This document shows, piece after piece, positions 41,432-50,032 of a stretch of DNA of 64,000 nucleotides. Within the stretch, counting starts at the first letter, position 1; the number at the start of each line of letters is the position of its first letter. The position numbers and the translations under genes were made by a program. The notes under the pieces were generated by a model. The model saw nothing but the letters and a program-made list of their open reading frames with translations. It searched no databases and was not told the origin of the DNA. This DNA is from Xanthobacter agilis. Lineage in GTDB: Bacteria; Pseudomonadota; Alphaproteobacteria; Rhizobiales; Xanthobacteraceae. The DNA lies in assembly GCF_021730435.1 (NCBI RefSeq), contig NZ_JABWGX010000022.1:1-64000 (forward strand), given 5' to 3'.

Positions 41432-41767
41432 GCGTCTCGCCGGGGGCGGCCCGCACCCGACGCGCTGAAGAAAAACGCGCGCCCATGACCTATATCAATA
41501 GAAGTCGAGCACTCTTGCTGTAATATTCAAGCATTATGCCGTGACATGCTCGGATGCGCCGGACCACGACCGCATCGGAGCCAAGCGCTTCATGCCATAG
41601 TCTGCCGTGCACCACACTTTACCCCTACGCTGCATCCGCAACGATCAGGCTTCGCCCGCCCAACAGCCGCCCGCAGGGATCGGCACGGGGCGCCGCGGGC
41701 GCGCCGCCGCGGCGGCGGCCCTCGTTTCGGGCAGCGCCGCCTCTGGCCGCTTTTGGAGGACCGCACA
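41432..41767. other. Upstream region of the ferritin-like gene
   Basis: Contains an AT-rich stretch at about 41488-41545 and a loose dyad CTTG-N10-CAAG near 41514-41531 that could be a promoter or regulator site. No FNR, Irr or Fur consensus was established. A GGAGG ribosome-binding site for the next gene lies at 41755-41759. Confidence 0.4.
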
Positions 41768-42244
41768 TTGAAGAGCGTCGAAGAATTTCTGGCTTACGCA
41801 GCCAAGCTCGAGGAAGAAGCCGCCCTGCGGTTCGGCGAGCTCGCCGACGCCATGGAGAGCTGCGGTAACAGCGATGTGGGCCAGCTGTTCCGGCGCCTGT
41901 CCGACTATTCGCGCATGCACCTGTCCGATGCGCGGGCGCGTGCCATGTATCGCGACATCCCGGACCTGAAGCCCGCCGAATTCCAATGGCCGGACCTGGA
42001 AAGCCCGGAAACCGCCCATATCTGGGCCGCCGACCCGTTCCTCGGCCATGCGCAGGCGCTGGAGATCGCGCGCGAGGCGGAAGAAGCCAGCCGCGACTAT
42101 TACAAGTCGATCCTCGACACCACCGACGATCCCGAGATCAAGGCCCTCGCGAAGGAGTTCTTCGACGAGGAATCCGAGCATGTCCGGGAAATCCACAAGT
42201 GGATTGCCGCCTCCAAGGAAGGCCGGCGGGCCACCGCCGGCTGA
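41768..42244 (+). CDS. Ferritin-like (rubrerythrin-domain) protein
   Basis: A 158-residue four-helix protein. The start is TTG at 41768, with GGAGG eight bases upstream; the longer frame upstream is shadow sequence. Helix motifs with metal-binding Glu/His are visible: LEEEAALRFGELADAMES (helix 1), EIAREAEEASRDYYKSI (helix 3) and KEFFDEESEHVREIHKWI (helix 4). There is no rubredoxin CxxC tail, so it is the short ferritin-like form, likely a di-iron protein acting on peroxide or storing iron. It stands alone. Confidence 0.82.
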   Translation: MKSVEEFLAYAAKLEEEAALRFGELADAMESCGNSDVGQLFRRLSDYSRMHLSDARARAMYRDIPDLKPAEFQWPDLESPETAHIWAADPFLGHAQALEIAREAEEASRDYYKSILDTTDDPEIKALAKEFFDEESEHVREIHKWIAASKEGRRATAG

Positions 42245-42299
42245 GACATCCTTCGGTTCCGGTTCTGGAGCCGCCGGAGGGTGGCGGCTCCGGGATCAA

Positions 42300-42349
42300 G
42301 GCCGCGCCGATGATCTCCGCGCCGGCAAGCGGAGATCATCGGCGCGGCC
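42300..42349. terminator. Bidirectional terminator, perfect 21-base hairpin
   Basis: Arms of 21 bases (42300-42320 and 42329-42349) pair without mismatch around an eight-base loop. It lies between the convergent ferritin-like gene and ebfC. No T tract is present on either side, but stem length and position argue for a terminator. Confidence 0.7.
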
Positions 42350-42371
42350 ATTCGTTCGAGCTGGCGGCGGA

Positions 42372-42692
42372 TCAGAACAGCTTCATGCCGGGCGGCAGGG
42401 AGAGGCCGCCGGTGAGGCCCTGCATCTTCTCCTGCATCACCCGTTCCGCCTTGGCGCGGGCATCGCCCAGGGCGGCGACGATGAGGTCTTCCAGGATCTC
42501 GCCCTCGTCCGGCTTCATCAGCGAGGGGTCGATGCGCACCGCCTTGCATTCGCCCTTGGCGGTGACGCGCACGGTGACGAGCCCGCCGCCGGAGGCACCT
42601 TCGACCTCGATCGCGTCGAGCTCGGCCTGCATCTGCTGCATGCGCTCCTGCAGCTCCTTGGCCTGCTTCATCATCCCGAACAGGTCGCGCAT
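42372..42692 (-). CDS. ebfC: YbaB/EbfC nucleoid-associated protein
   Basis: A 106-residue DNA-binding protein of the YbaB/EbfC family ([40 protein letters not shown]). It follows dnaX by 18 bases in the same direction, the standard dnaX-ybaB pair of bacteria. Confidence 0.94.
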   Translation of the reverse strand: MRDLFGMMKQAKELQERMQQMQAELDAIEVEGASGGGLVTVRVTAKGECKAVRIDPSLMKPDEGEILEDLIVAALGDARAKAERVMQEKMQGLTGGLSLPPGMKLF

Positions 42693-42710
42693 GGGCTCAT
42701 CTCTCCTCTT

Positions 42711-44555
42711 TCAATATTCGATCTCGTCATCCGGGCCGGGGCCGGCATAGGCGTCTTCCTCGGCCGGGGGCAGAGCCGCGCCGGCGTCGTCGTCGCGGGT
42801 GCGCACATCCACCACCTCGGCGCCGGGGAAGCGGGCGAGCACCGCCGCCACCAGGGGATGGGCGCGGATGCCCTCCTCCCGCTCGGCGCGGCGGGCCTGC
42901 TTTTCCTCCGCCAAAGTGGAACCGCCCTCGTCCTGGGACAGGGACACGAGCCAGCGCCGGCCGGTCCATTCGGTGAGCTTGCGGGCGATGTCCTGCACCA
43001 CCAAAGCGTTGCCGCCGGGGGCGAGGGCCAGCTCGATATGCCCTTCCTCGAACTTCACCGGGCGCACCTGGGTTTCCACCGCCAGCTTCAGCATCAGGTC
43101 GCGCTTTTCGCTGGCGAGCGCCACCACATCCGCAAGGCTGGAGAGGCGCGGCCCCGCCTCCACCGGCGCCGCCATGGCACGGGCCGGCGCCGGCTGCGGC
43201 AGCGCGGTGGCGGTGGCCAGCGACAGGCGGGCGCCGCCGCCCCCACCGCCGGACGGCGCGGGGCCGGGCGCGGGTGACGGGGCGGGCTGATCCTTCAGCC
43301 GGCGCAGGGCTTCGTCGGGGGTGGGCAGATCGGCGGCATAGGCAAGGCGCACCAGCACCATTTCCGCCGCCTGCACGGGCTTGGGCGCCTGCTGCACCTC
43401 GCCGATGCCCTTCTGGAGCATCTGCCACGCCCGCGCCAGGACGCGCATGGACAGGCCTTTGGCCATCTCGCCGCCGCGCACCCGCTCGGCCTCCACCAAG
43501 GCGGCGTCATTGGCCGCCTCGGGCACGATCTTCAGGCGGGTGACGAGATGGGTGAATTCGGCGAGATCGGTGAGGATCACCGCCGGGTCGGCGCCGGAAT
43601 CATACTGGTCACGAAAGTCGTGGAGGGCGCGGGGCATGTCGCCTTTCATCAGCGCCTCGAACAGGTCGATCACCCGGCCCTTGTCTGCGAGGCCCAACAG
43701 GCGCCGCACCTCTTCCGCCGAAACCTGCCCGCCGCCGTGGGCGATGGCCTGGTCGAGCAGCGAGAGGCTGTCGCGCACCGAGCCTTCGGCCGCCCGCGCC
43801 ACGATGGAGAGGGCTTCCGCCTCGATGGCGACGCCTTCCTTGGCGCAGATGCCCTTGAGGTGCTCGGCCAGCACGCCGGCTTCCACCCGCCGCAGATCGA
43901 AGCGCTGGCAACGGGAGAGCACGGTGACGGGCACCTTGCGGATCTCGGTGGTGGCGAAGATGAATTTCACATGCTCGGGCGGCTCCTCCAGCGTCTTCAA
44001 CAGGCCGTTGAAGGCGGCGGTGGAGAGCATGTGCACTTCGTCGATGATATAGACCTTGTAGCGCGCCATCACCGGGCGGTAGCGGGCGCTCTCGATGATC
44101 TCGCGGATGTCGTTGATAGAGGTGTTGGACGCCGCGTCCATCTCCATCACGTCCACATGGCGCGATTCGATGATGTCGCGGCAATGCCTGCCGGGCACGT
44201 CCAGGTCGAGGCTCGGCCCGCCCGGCGCGCCATCCATGGGCTCGTAATTCAGGGCGCGGGCGAGGATGCGGGCGGTGGTGGTCTTGCCCACCCCGCGCAC
44301 GCCGGTGAGGATATAGGCCTGGGCGATGCGGCCGGAGGAAAACGCATTCCGCAAGGTGCGGACCATGGCTTCCTGGCCGATGAGGTCCTTGAAATTCTGC
44401 GGCCGGTATTTGCGCGCCAGCACCCGATAGGCGCCCATCCCCGGCGCCGGCGCGGGGGGCGCGGCAGCAGGGGCGCCGAAATCAAGGCCGGGGCCGTCAT
44501 GCTCCGGTGGCGCGCTCACGGGGGCATCAAGGTCGTCGCGGGGGGTGTCGCTCAT
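42711..44555 (-). CDS. dnaX: DNA polymerase III subunits gamma and tau
   Basis: A 614-residue clamp-loader ATPase. The AAA+ domain shows GVRGVGKTTTARILARALNY (Walker A), IIDEVHMLSTAAFNGLLKTL (Walker B) and a VTVLSRCQRFDL sensor region. The zinc module cysteines between Walker A and B in E. coli DnaX are mostly missing: only one Cys (GRHCRDI) remains in that loop. The C-terminus is Pro/Ala-rich then tau-like. MSDTPRDDL is taken as start; an ATG four codons upstream (44567) is possible, and neither has a strong ribosome-binding site. Cotranscribed with ebfC. Confidence 0.94.
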   Translation of the reverse strand: MSDTPRDDLDAPVSAPPEHDGPGLDFGAPAAAPPAPAPGMGAYRVLARKYRPQNFKDLIGQEAMVRTLRNAFSSGRIAQAYILTGVRGVGKTTTARILARALNYEPMDGAPGGPSLDLDVPGRHCRDIIESRHVDVMEMDAASNTSINDIREIIESARYRPVMARYKVYIIDEVHMLSTAAFNGLLKTLEEPPEHVKFIFATTEIRKVPVTVLSRCQRFDLRRVEAGVLAEHLKGICAKEGVAIEAEALSIVARAAEGSVRDSLSLLDQAIAHGGGQVSAEEVRRLLGLADKGRVIDLFEALMKGDMPRALHDFRDQYDSGADPAVILTDLAEFTHLVTRLKIVPEAANDAALVEAERVRGGEMAKGLSMRVLARAWQMLQKGIGEVQQAPKPVQAAEMVLVRLAYAADLPTPDEALRRLKDQPAPSPAPGPAPSGGGGGGARLSLATATALPQPAPARAMAAPVEAGPRLSSLADVVALASEKRDLMLKLAVETQVRPVKFEEGHIELALAPGGNALVVQDIARKLTEWTGRRWLVSLSQDEGGSTLAEEKQARRAEREEGIRAHPLVAAVLARFPGAEVVDVRTRDDDAGAALPPAEEDAYAGPGPDDEIEY

Positions 44556-44656
44556 GGTGCCATACATAAAGCATCCCGGCCCGCGCCGCCACGCGGCGGG
44601 GGCGCCGACGCCCGTCTTCCACCGGCGCCGGAGCCATTGCGCTCAGCGAAGGGGTG

Positions 44657-44878
44657 TCACTTGGCCTTGGTGAGCACGTCGAGATCGCCCACCCGCACGC
44701 AGACATAGCGGCGGAAGCCCTGGTCGAACTCGCCTTTGGCCTTGGTGTCGAGCTTCGTCGGCACATTGCGGGCGATGGAGGCCTTGCAGGCATCCTCGGT
44801 GGGGTAAGCGGCTTCCTTCACCACATGCACGTCGGGACCGGACAGGGCATTCACGAGGAGAATGGCGACGACCCACAT
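44657..44878 (-). CDS. Small hypothetical protein with N-terminal hydrophobic helix
   Basis: A 73-residue protein starting MWVVAILLVNALSGPDVHVV, with GGGAGC seven bases before the ATG. The first 12 residues are hydrophobic, a likely signal or anchor. The rest contains two cysteines (EDACKAS and RYVCVRVGD), which could form a disulfide outside the cytoplasm. No family was recognised. It lies between ffs and dnaX in the same direction. Confidence 0.65.
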   Translation of the reverse strand: MWVVAILLVNALSGPDVHVVKEAAYPTEDACKASIARNVPTKLDTKAKGEFDQGFRRYVCVRVGDLDVLTKAK

Positions 44879-45043
44879 AAGCAAGCTCCCAGGCGTTGAC
44901 GCCCGCCTCATCTAGCCGCCAATCGGAGCAGGATTGCGACAGCCCGCGCCATCCACAGCCGCGCGCAGCGCCCGCAGAGACGAGCGACGCCCCCCCGATG
45001 CGGGCAGGCGCGACAAACCGGGGCCATCTTGTGAAGGAGGGGT

Positions 45044-45139
45044 GGGAGGCTGGACGAAGACCCGAGACCGGGCTCGTTGGGGCTGCTTCCTTCCGGACCT
45101 GACCCAGTTGGCGAGTGACTCGTCCACCGCCAACCTCCC
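45044..45139 (-). ncRNA. ffs: Signal recognition particle RNA, small bacterial (4.5S) type
   Basis: On the minus strand the highly conserved domain IV sequence GGTCAGGTCCGGAAGGAAGC lies within 45081-45104, which is the Ffh-binding loop. The proposed ends GGGAGG (45139-45134) and CCTCCC (45049-45044) pair, giving a 96-nt rod. A TTGCAT and a CATATA 17 bases apart just upstream are a plausible promoter. The RNA works with Ffh in cotranslational membrane targeting. It lies upstream of dnaX in the same direction. Confidence 0.92.
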
Positions 45140-45246
45140 AAGGGCTATATGGCAGGGGTGGGGGCGGGATGCAAGGGGGCATAGGAAGGCCCCGCGCGGT
45201 CCTATCTAGAGCGCTTTAGGGTATGCAGATAATCAGACAGCCACAT

Positions 45247-45768
45247 TTAATCGCTTTCAATAGTTTTATCAATATCTTTTAAAATAGACGGCTTAGTCTC
45301 ATCCATCGCGGCCGAATAGCGCTCCATTTGTATCTTCATTAAGGATCCCGGGAGTCCAAAAGAAGCAATAAACACAAAAGTCGCGAGCGCCAAAAATACA
45401 GATTCAACCCACATCCTCGCACACTCAAAATTGTCAGGTATGAGAAATGTAGATAATGCAACACCTAATGTTAATAGATACATAAAAAAAAGTATCTTTT
45501 GTCGCAATAGTTTTCTCTCAATTGTATTTTTCATCATTTGCAGTTCACGCCAGTCCTTAGCCTGACGAAGCGTTGGCTCGGATATTAGAGTTATAAGAGC
45601 TATTAGAAATCCAGCTAAGATAGAAAATATAGTTACAACTGTATTAACTGCGTCTTTATTTTTAGAGACCATCGGCTGAAAAAAATATCCGACCGCACAG
45701 GAAATAACAAGTGCGACAATTATTTTTGCCACACGCCCCCATTCTATTTCAATATTTCTCCTGTACAT
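45247..45768 (-). CDS. Four-helix membrane protein of an AT-rich two-gene module
   Basis: A 173-residue protein with four predicted membrane helices at about 13-30, 43-63, 92-110 and 119-142 (for example IIVALVISCAVGYFF and IFSILAGFLIALITLIS). A basic stretch (KNTIERKLLRQK) joins helices 2 and 3, and the C-terminus is charged. No known family was recognised. It starts five bases after the stop of the 312-residue partner, so the two are one operon. Codon use is AT-rich (Lys AAA, Ile ATA, Leu TTA), unlike every neighbour, a sign of transfer. A membrane effector role is an inference. Confidence 0.8.
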   Translation of the reverse strand: MYRRNIEIEWGRVAKIIVALVISCAVGYFFQPMVSKNKDAVNTVVTIFSILAGFLIALITLISEPTLRQAKDWRELQMMKNTIERKLLRQKILFFMYLLTLGVALSTFLIPDNFECARMWVESVFLALATFVFIASFGLPGSLMKIQMERYSAAMDETKPSILKDIDKTIESD

Positions 45769-45773
45769 AGCAG

Positions 45774-46712
45774 TTACACCTCTAGCACGCCGCTCTCTTC
45801 AAGCTCTCTTATGTATTGGATCATAGAATCCCACGCCTGAGATACATCTATATAATTTGCCTGAGCCTCTATCCGCACCGTTTTTCTGATGGACATTTCG
45901 GATGGCGTTATTCTTGTTTCGTTATCCCGCAGATGTATCGTAAAATCATCGGCTTCTTCATCCTCAGATACCTTTCCCGCCAATAGATCTAAAGAATGAC
46001 AAACGGCCGATAGGTCGCCTCCTTTTACATTAATCGTAAGTTTTACAGTTCCCTTCTCAGATTTCCTCAACTGAGCCAAATCTGCATCCCTGGCAGTCAG
46101 GGCTGTGATTGTGGAGCCCATATAGCGTCTAAAGCTGCTCCAAATTCCATGGCCATCACAATCATCTGAAATAGATTCAGCGGTAGCCGAAGCGATATCA
46201 ATTTTTAGATCAATACTTTTAACTCCAATTCTTTCAATGAGAGAAATTCGGTTAGGGTTCCCAATTCTTGCTAACTCAAACTTCCTTGCGTGTTCAGGCA
46301 TTTCAGCTTTAAGAAAAAGATTTGATAAGTAATTACGTAGGGCTCCGCCATTGCGCCCACAATCAAGGCAAACGACGTGGTTTTTACGTATCAGCGCCAA
46401 AAAACTAGAATTCAGGAAATTTTCGTCCGCCTCAGGCTGTCGCTCCCCCAGATCAATTTCATTGGCAGGTACCATCGGTATCGTTCCTACGCCTTGGCGA
46501 TCAACATAGCGAACGCAGTGGACCGCGAACCCTCCCTGCCCATCGTCACGGCATCGCGCTCCCGCCACAGCCACTCCATCGTCGCGAACTATGGCTCGCG
46601 CGACTTGACTCGAAAAGCGAGCCCATGCAGCGCGAACTAGCTCTTCAAGGTTCTGGTCCTCTGCGAGCCAACGCGCCCGACGGTACTCCAGCGTTTTGCT
46701 AACCTGCGGCAC
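45774..46712 (-). CDS. Soluble partner protein of the AT-rich module, unknown family
   Basis: A 312-residue protein without membrane helices or signal peptide. Around residue 115 it has HVVCLDCGRNGGALRNYLSN; the middle (KSIDLKIDIASATAESI) and the C-terminal half (TVKLTINVKGGDLSAVCHSL) look like alternating strands and helices. I did not recognise a family. The first 75-80 codons are GC-rich like the host, while the rest is AT-rich, so composition breaks inside the gene near 46470. Arrangement as a soluble protein plus small membrane protein resembles two-gene phage-defence modules, but homology is not claimed. Confidence 0.75.
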   Translation of the reverse strand: MPQVSKTLEYRRARWLAEDQNLEELVRAAWARFSSQVARAIVRDDGVAVAGARCRDDGQGGFAVHCVRYVDRQGVGTIPMVPANEIDLGERQPEADENFLNSSFLALIRKNHVVCLDCGRNGGALRNYLSNLFLKAEMPEHARKFELARIGNPNRISLIERIGVKSIDLKIDIASATAESISDDCDGHGIWSSFRRYMGSTITALTARDADLAQLRKSEKGTVKLTINVKGGDLSAVCHSLDLLAGKVSEDEEADDFTIHLRDNETRITPSEMSIRKTVRIEAQANYIDVSQAWDSMIQYIRELEESGVLEV

Positions 46713-46789
46713 TTCGAACGCCCCTTAAAGAAACTAATGACGCACAATGACTGCGGCTCAGCAATTCAAGCAAGGGTTGCCCACGGTGC

Positions 46790-46802
46790 AATCAACAATT
46801 TA
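46790..46802 (+). promoter_or_regulatory. IHF-binding site upstream of hupS
   Basis: AATCAACAATTTA fits the IHF consensus WATCAANNNNTTR at every defined position. It lies 160 bases before the hupS sigma54 promoter, in the only AT-rich part of this upstream region. IHF bends DNA so that an enhancer-bound activator can reach the polymerase. Confidence 0.65.
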
Positions 46803-46805
46803 TCA

Positions 46806-46826
46806 CTCCGAGCCACGACTTCGGAG
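46806..46826 (+). promoter_or_regulatory. Inverted repeat, candidate HoxA enhancer site
   Basis: CTCCGA-N9-TCGGAG is a perfect dyad next to the IHF site and 135 bases before the -24 element. A further CTCGGAG half-site lies at 46854-46860. Position and symmetry fit an activator-binding site; that HoxA is the protein is inferred from the cluster. Confidence 0.45.
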
Positions 46827-46960
46827 ATTTCCCTGCCCCGCCTTCGCGGATGTCTCGGAGGCAACCCCCTTTCCACCTCCCCTGGAAAGCGCCTTCCCGG
46901 CATCCACCGCGCTGGGCGCCGTCCGCCGCTAACCCACTGATATCCCTCACGCCCTCCCCC

Positions 46961-46976
46961 TGGCACGCCCCTTGCT
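46961..46976 (+). promoter_or_regulatory. Sigma54 promoter of hupS
   Basis: TGGCAC-GCCCC-TTGCT, a perfect -24/-12 match. Transcription should begin near 46987, giving a leader of about 115 bases. The likely activator is the HoxA protein encoded at 56957-58426. Confidence 0.88.
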
Positions 46977-46986
46977 GAAACGGTTC

Positions 46987-47101
46987 CAAGTTCCGCCGGC
47001 TCGTCTGGCGGGCTTAAGGTCGCGCAAGTCCGCCGGTGCGCCGGCGCAAAGCCACGGACGGTCGGCGCAGCCGAAACCGGACGCAGCAGGGGGAACGCCT
47101 G
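46987..47101 (+). promoter_or_regulatory. Structured 5' leader of hupSLC mRNA
   Basis: About 115 bases with several helices visible: CCGCC/GGCGG at 46993-47011; GTCCG/CGGAC at 47028-47059 enclosing CCGG-TGCG-CCGG; and a small stem at 47060-47078 (GGT-CGG...CCG..ACC). GTTCC near the 5' end (46990-46994) can pair with GGAAC at 47092-47096, which overlaps the AGGGGG ribosome-binding site of hupS. Translational control by this leader is therefore possible but unproven. Confidence 0.45.
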
Positions 47102-48208
47102 ATGGCCCTCGAGACGTTTTATGAAGTCATGCGGCGGCAGGGGATTACCCGTCGCTCGTTCCTGAAATATTGCTCCCTCACGGCGGCGGCGCTGGGCCTT
47201 GGCCCCGAGTTCGCGCCCACCATCGCCCACGCCATGGAAACCAAGCCGCGCACCCCGGTGCTGTGGCTCCACGGCCTGGAATGCACCTGCTGCTCGGAGA
47301 GCTTCATCCGCTCGGCCCATCCTCTGGTGAAGGATGTGGTGCTGTCCATGATCTCGCTCGATTATGACGACACCCTCATGGCCTCCGCCGGCTACCAGGC
47401 GGAAGCGATCCTTGAAGAGGTGATGACCAAGTACAAGGGCAATTACATCCTCGCCGTGGAGGGCAACCCGCCCCTCAACGAGGACGGCATGTATTGCATC
47501 ATCGGCGGCAAGCCGTTCGTGGACCAGCTGAAGCGGGTGGCCACCGACGCCAAGGCCATCATCTCCTGGGGCTCGTGCGCCTCCTATGGCTGCGTGCAGG
47601 CGGCCCGGCCCAACCCCACCCGCGCCACCCCGGTGCATGAGGTGATCTTCGACAAGCCCATCATCAAGGTGCCGGGCTGCCCGCCCATCGCCGAGGTGAT
47701 GACCGGCGTCATCACCTACATGCTCACCTTCGACCAATTGCCCGCGCTCGACCGCCAGGGCCGGCCGCTGATGTTCTATTCCCAGCGCATCCACGACAAA
47801 TGCTACCGCCGGCCGCATTTCGACGCCGGCCAGTATGTGGAGCATTTCGACGACGAGGGCGCGCGCAAGGGCTATTGCCTCTACAAGGTGGGCTGCAAGG
47901 GCCCGACCACCTACAACGCCTGCTCGACCGTGCGCTGGAACGACGGCGTGTCCTTCCCCATCCAGGCCGGCCACGGCTGCATCGGCTGCTCGGAGGAAGG
48001 CTTCTGGGACAAGGGCTCCTGGTATGCCCGCCTCGCCGACCTCAAGGAATCGGGCTTCGGCATTGAGAGCAACGCCGACAAGGTGGGCCTTGCCGCCGCG
48101 GCGGTGGTGGGCGGCGGCGTCGCCGTCCATGCCGCCGTCAGCGCCCTGAAGCGCGCGCAAGTCAAGCACGACACCAGCAATGGCGCCGATAAGGGAGGCG
48201 ACAAGTGA
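47102..48208 (+). CDS. hupS: Uptake [NiFe]-hydrogenase small subunit HupS
   Basis: A 368-residue subunit carrying the Fe-S clusters that lead electrons from the NiFe site. The N-terminus has a twin-arginine signal ([19 protein letters not shown]) that exports the folded dimer. Proximal cluster residues start at [13 protein letters not shown]; further cluster cysteines are in [37 protein letters not shown] and [16 protein letters not shown]-terminal hydrophobic helix ([20 protein letters not shown]) anchors it to the membrane near HupC. ATG at 47102 follows AGGGGG; its stop overlaps the hupL start. Confidence 0.97.
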   Translation: MALETFYEVMRRQGITRRSFLKYCSLTAAALGLGPEFAPTIAHAMETKPRTPVLWLHGLECTCCSESFIRSAHPLVKDVVLSMISLDYDDTLMASAGYQAEAILEEVMTKYKGNYILAVEGNPPLNEDGMYCIIGGKPFVDQLKRVATDAKAIISWGSCASYGCVQAARPNPTRATPVHEVIFDKPIIKVPGCPPIAEVMTGVITYMLTFDQLPALDRQGRPLMFYSQRIHDKCYRRPHFDAGQYVEHFDDEGARKGYCLYKVGCKGPTTYNACSTVRWNDGVSFPIQAGHGCIGCSEEGFWDKGSWYARLADLKESGFGIESNADKVGLAAAAVVGGGVAVHAAVSALKRAQVKHDTSNGADKGGDK

Positions 48209-50019
48209 CCATTCAGACCCCCAACGGCTTTTCCCTCGACACCTCCGGCAAGCGCATCGTCGTCGATCCCGTCACCCGCATCGAAGGCCACATGCGCTGC
48301 GAGGTGAATGTGGATGCGCAAAACGTCATCCGCAACGCGGTCTCCACCGGCACCATGTGGCGCGGGCTGGAAGTCATCCTCAAGGGCCGCGACCCGCGCG
48401 ACGCCTGGGCCTTCGTGGAGCGCATCTGCGGCGTGTGCACCGGCTGCCACGCCTTGACCAGCGTGCGGGCGGTGGAAGATGCGCTGAACATCACCATCCC
48501 CAACAACGCCTATCTCATCCGCGAGATCATGGCGAAAGTGCTCCAGTGGCATGACCACGTGGTGCACTTTTATCACCTGCACGCCCTCGACTGGGTGAAC
48601 CCGGTGAACGCGCTGAAAGCCGACCCCAAGGCCACCAGCGTGCTGCAACAGTCCATCTCGGCCCATTCCAAGTCGTCGCCGGGCTATTTCCGCGACGTGC
48701 AGAACCGGCTCAAGAAATTCGTGGAGAGCGGCCAGCTCGGCATCTTCAAGAACGGATACTGGGACAACCCGGCCTATCTGCTACCGCCCGAGGCGGACCT
48801 GCTGGCCGTCACCCACTATCTTGAAGCGCTCGATTTCCAGCGCGAAATCGTCAAGGTGCACACCATCTTCGGCGGCAAGAACCCGCACCCGAACTATCTG
48901 GTGGGCGGCGTGCCCTGCGCCATCAACATGAACGGCGACATGGCCGCCGGCGCCCCGCTCAACATGGAGCGGCTGAACTTCGTGCAGTTGAAGCTCCAGG
49001 AGGCGTTCGAGTTCTCCCAGAACGTGCTGGTGCCGGACGTGATCGCCATCGCCTCCTTCTACAAGGGCTGGCTCTATGGCGGCGGCCTCTCCGGCCAGAA
49101 CGTGATGGACTATGGCGACTATGCCGCCATCCAGGGCCAGAAGAAGACCGACCGCCTGCCCGGCGGCGTCATCCTCAACGGCAATTGGGACGAGATCCTT
49201 CCCATCGACCCGCGCGACCCCGATCAGGTGCAGGAATTCGTCTCGCACTCCTGGTACACCTATGGCGACGCCGACAAGGACAAGGGCCTGCACCCCTGGG
49301 ACGGCATCACCGATCCCAAGTTCGATCTCGGCCCCAATTTCAAGGGCACCCGCACCGACATCAAGCAGGTGGACGAGAACGCCAAGTATTCGTGGATCAA
49401 GGCGCCGCGCTGGCGCGGCAATGCGGTGGAGGTCGGCCCGCTCGCCCGCTACATCCTCGCCTATGCCCACGGCGTGCCGTTCGTGAAGGGGCAGGTGGAC
49501 GAGGCGCTGGGCCGCTTCAACAGCCTCGCCGGCACCCAGCTCACGGTGAAGCAGGCGCTGCCCTCCACCATCGGCCGCACGCTCGCCCGCGCGCTCGAGG
49601 CGCATTATTGCGCCCATATGATGCTGGACGATTTTTCCGCCCTCATCGCCAACATCAAGGCGGGCGACACCGCCACCGCCAACATGGAGAAGTGGGACCC
49701 CGCGACCTGGCCCAAGGAAGCCAAGGGCGTCGGCACCGTGGCGGCGCCGCGCGGCGGCCTCGGCCACTGGATCAAGATCAAGGACGGCCGCATCGAAAAC
49801 TACCAGTGCGTGGTGCCCACCACCTGGAACGGCGGCCCGCGTGACCCCAAGGGCAATATCGGCGCGTTCGAGGCCTCGCTCCTCAACACGCCCATGGAAC
49901 GCCCCGAGGAGCCGGTGGAGATCCTGCGCACCCTCCACTCGTTCGACCCGTGCCTCGCCTGCTCGACCCACGTCATGTCCGACGATGGCGAGGAGCTGGC
50001 CCGTGTCACCGTGCGCTGA
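48205..50019 (+). CDS. hupL: Uptake [NiFe]-hydrogenase large subunit HupL
   Basis: A 604-residue subunit holding the NiFe(CN)2CO centre. Nickel-binding motifs are [10 protein letters not shown] near the N-terminus and DPCLACSTH near the C-terminus. A 15-residue tail after that His ([15 protein letters not shown]) is what the protease HupD should remove. The start is GTG at 48205, overlapping the hupS stop by four bases. Confidence 0.97.
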   Translation: MTIQTPNGFSLDTSGKRIVVDPVTRIEGHMRCEVNVDAQNVIRNAVSTGTMWRGLEVILKGRDPRDAWAFVERICGVCTGCHALTSVRAVEDALNITIPNNAYLIREIMAKVLQWHDHVVHFYHLHALDWVNPVNALKADPKATSVLQQSISAHSKSSPGYFRDVQNRLKKFVESGQLGIFKNGYWDNPAYLLPPEADLLAVTHYLEALDFQREIVKVHTIFGGKNPHPNYLVGGVPCAINMNGDMAAGAPLNMERLNFVQLKLQEAFEFSQNVLVPDVIAIASFYKGWLYGGGLSGQNVMDYGDYAAIQGQKKTDRLPGGVILNGNWDEILPIDPRDPDQVQEFVSHSWYTYGDADKDKGLHPWDGITDPKFDLGPNFKGTRTDIKQVDENAKYSWIKAPRWRGNAVEVGPLARYILAYAHGVPFVKGQVDEALGRFNSLAGTQLTVKQALPSTIGRTLARALEAHYCAHMMLDDFSALIANIKAGDTATANMEKWDPATWPKEAKGVGTVAAPRGGLGHWIKIKDGRIENYQCVVPTTWNGGPRDPKGNIGAFEASLLNTPMERPEEPVEILRTLHSFDPCLACSTHVMSDDGEELARVTVR

Positions 50020-50032
50020 AGGAGGCTGAGCC

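Noticed and set aside
45247-46712. Assignment of the AT-rich module to Kiwa
   Set aside because: Four membrane helices plus a 312-aa partner resemble KwaA/KwaB in outline, but gene order is reversed and I could not match KwaB (DUF4868) motifs.
46987-47101. hupS leader as a c-di-GMP (GEMM-I) or cobalamin riboswitch
   Set aside because: The GCAAAGCCACGG string fits GEMM, and parts after it recall a cobalamin core, but the GGCAAACC 5' strand of GEMM and the GGGAA and GCNACTGT elements of cobalamin aptamers are not present. No class was assigned.
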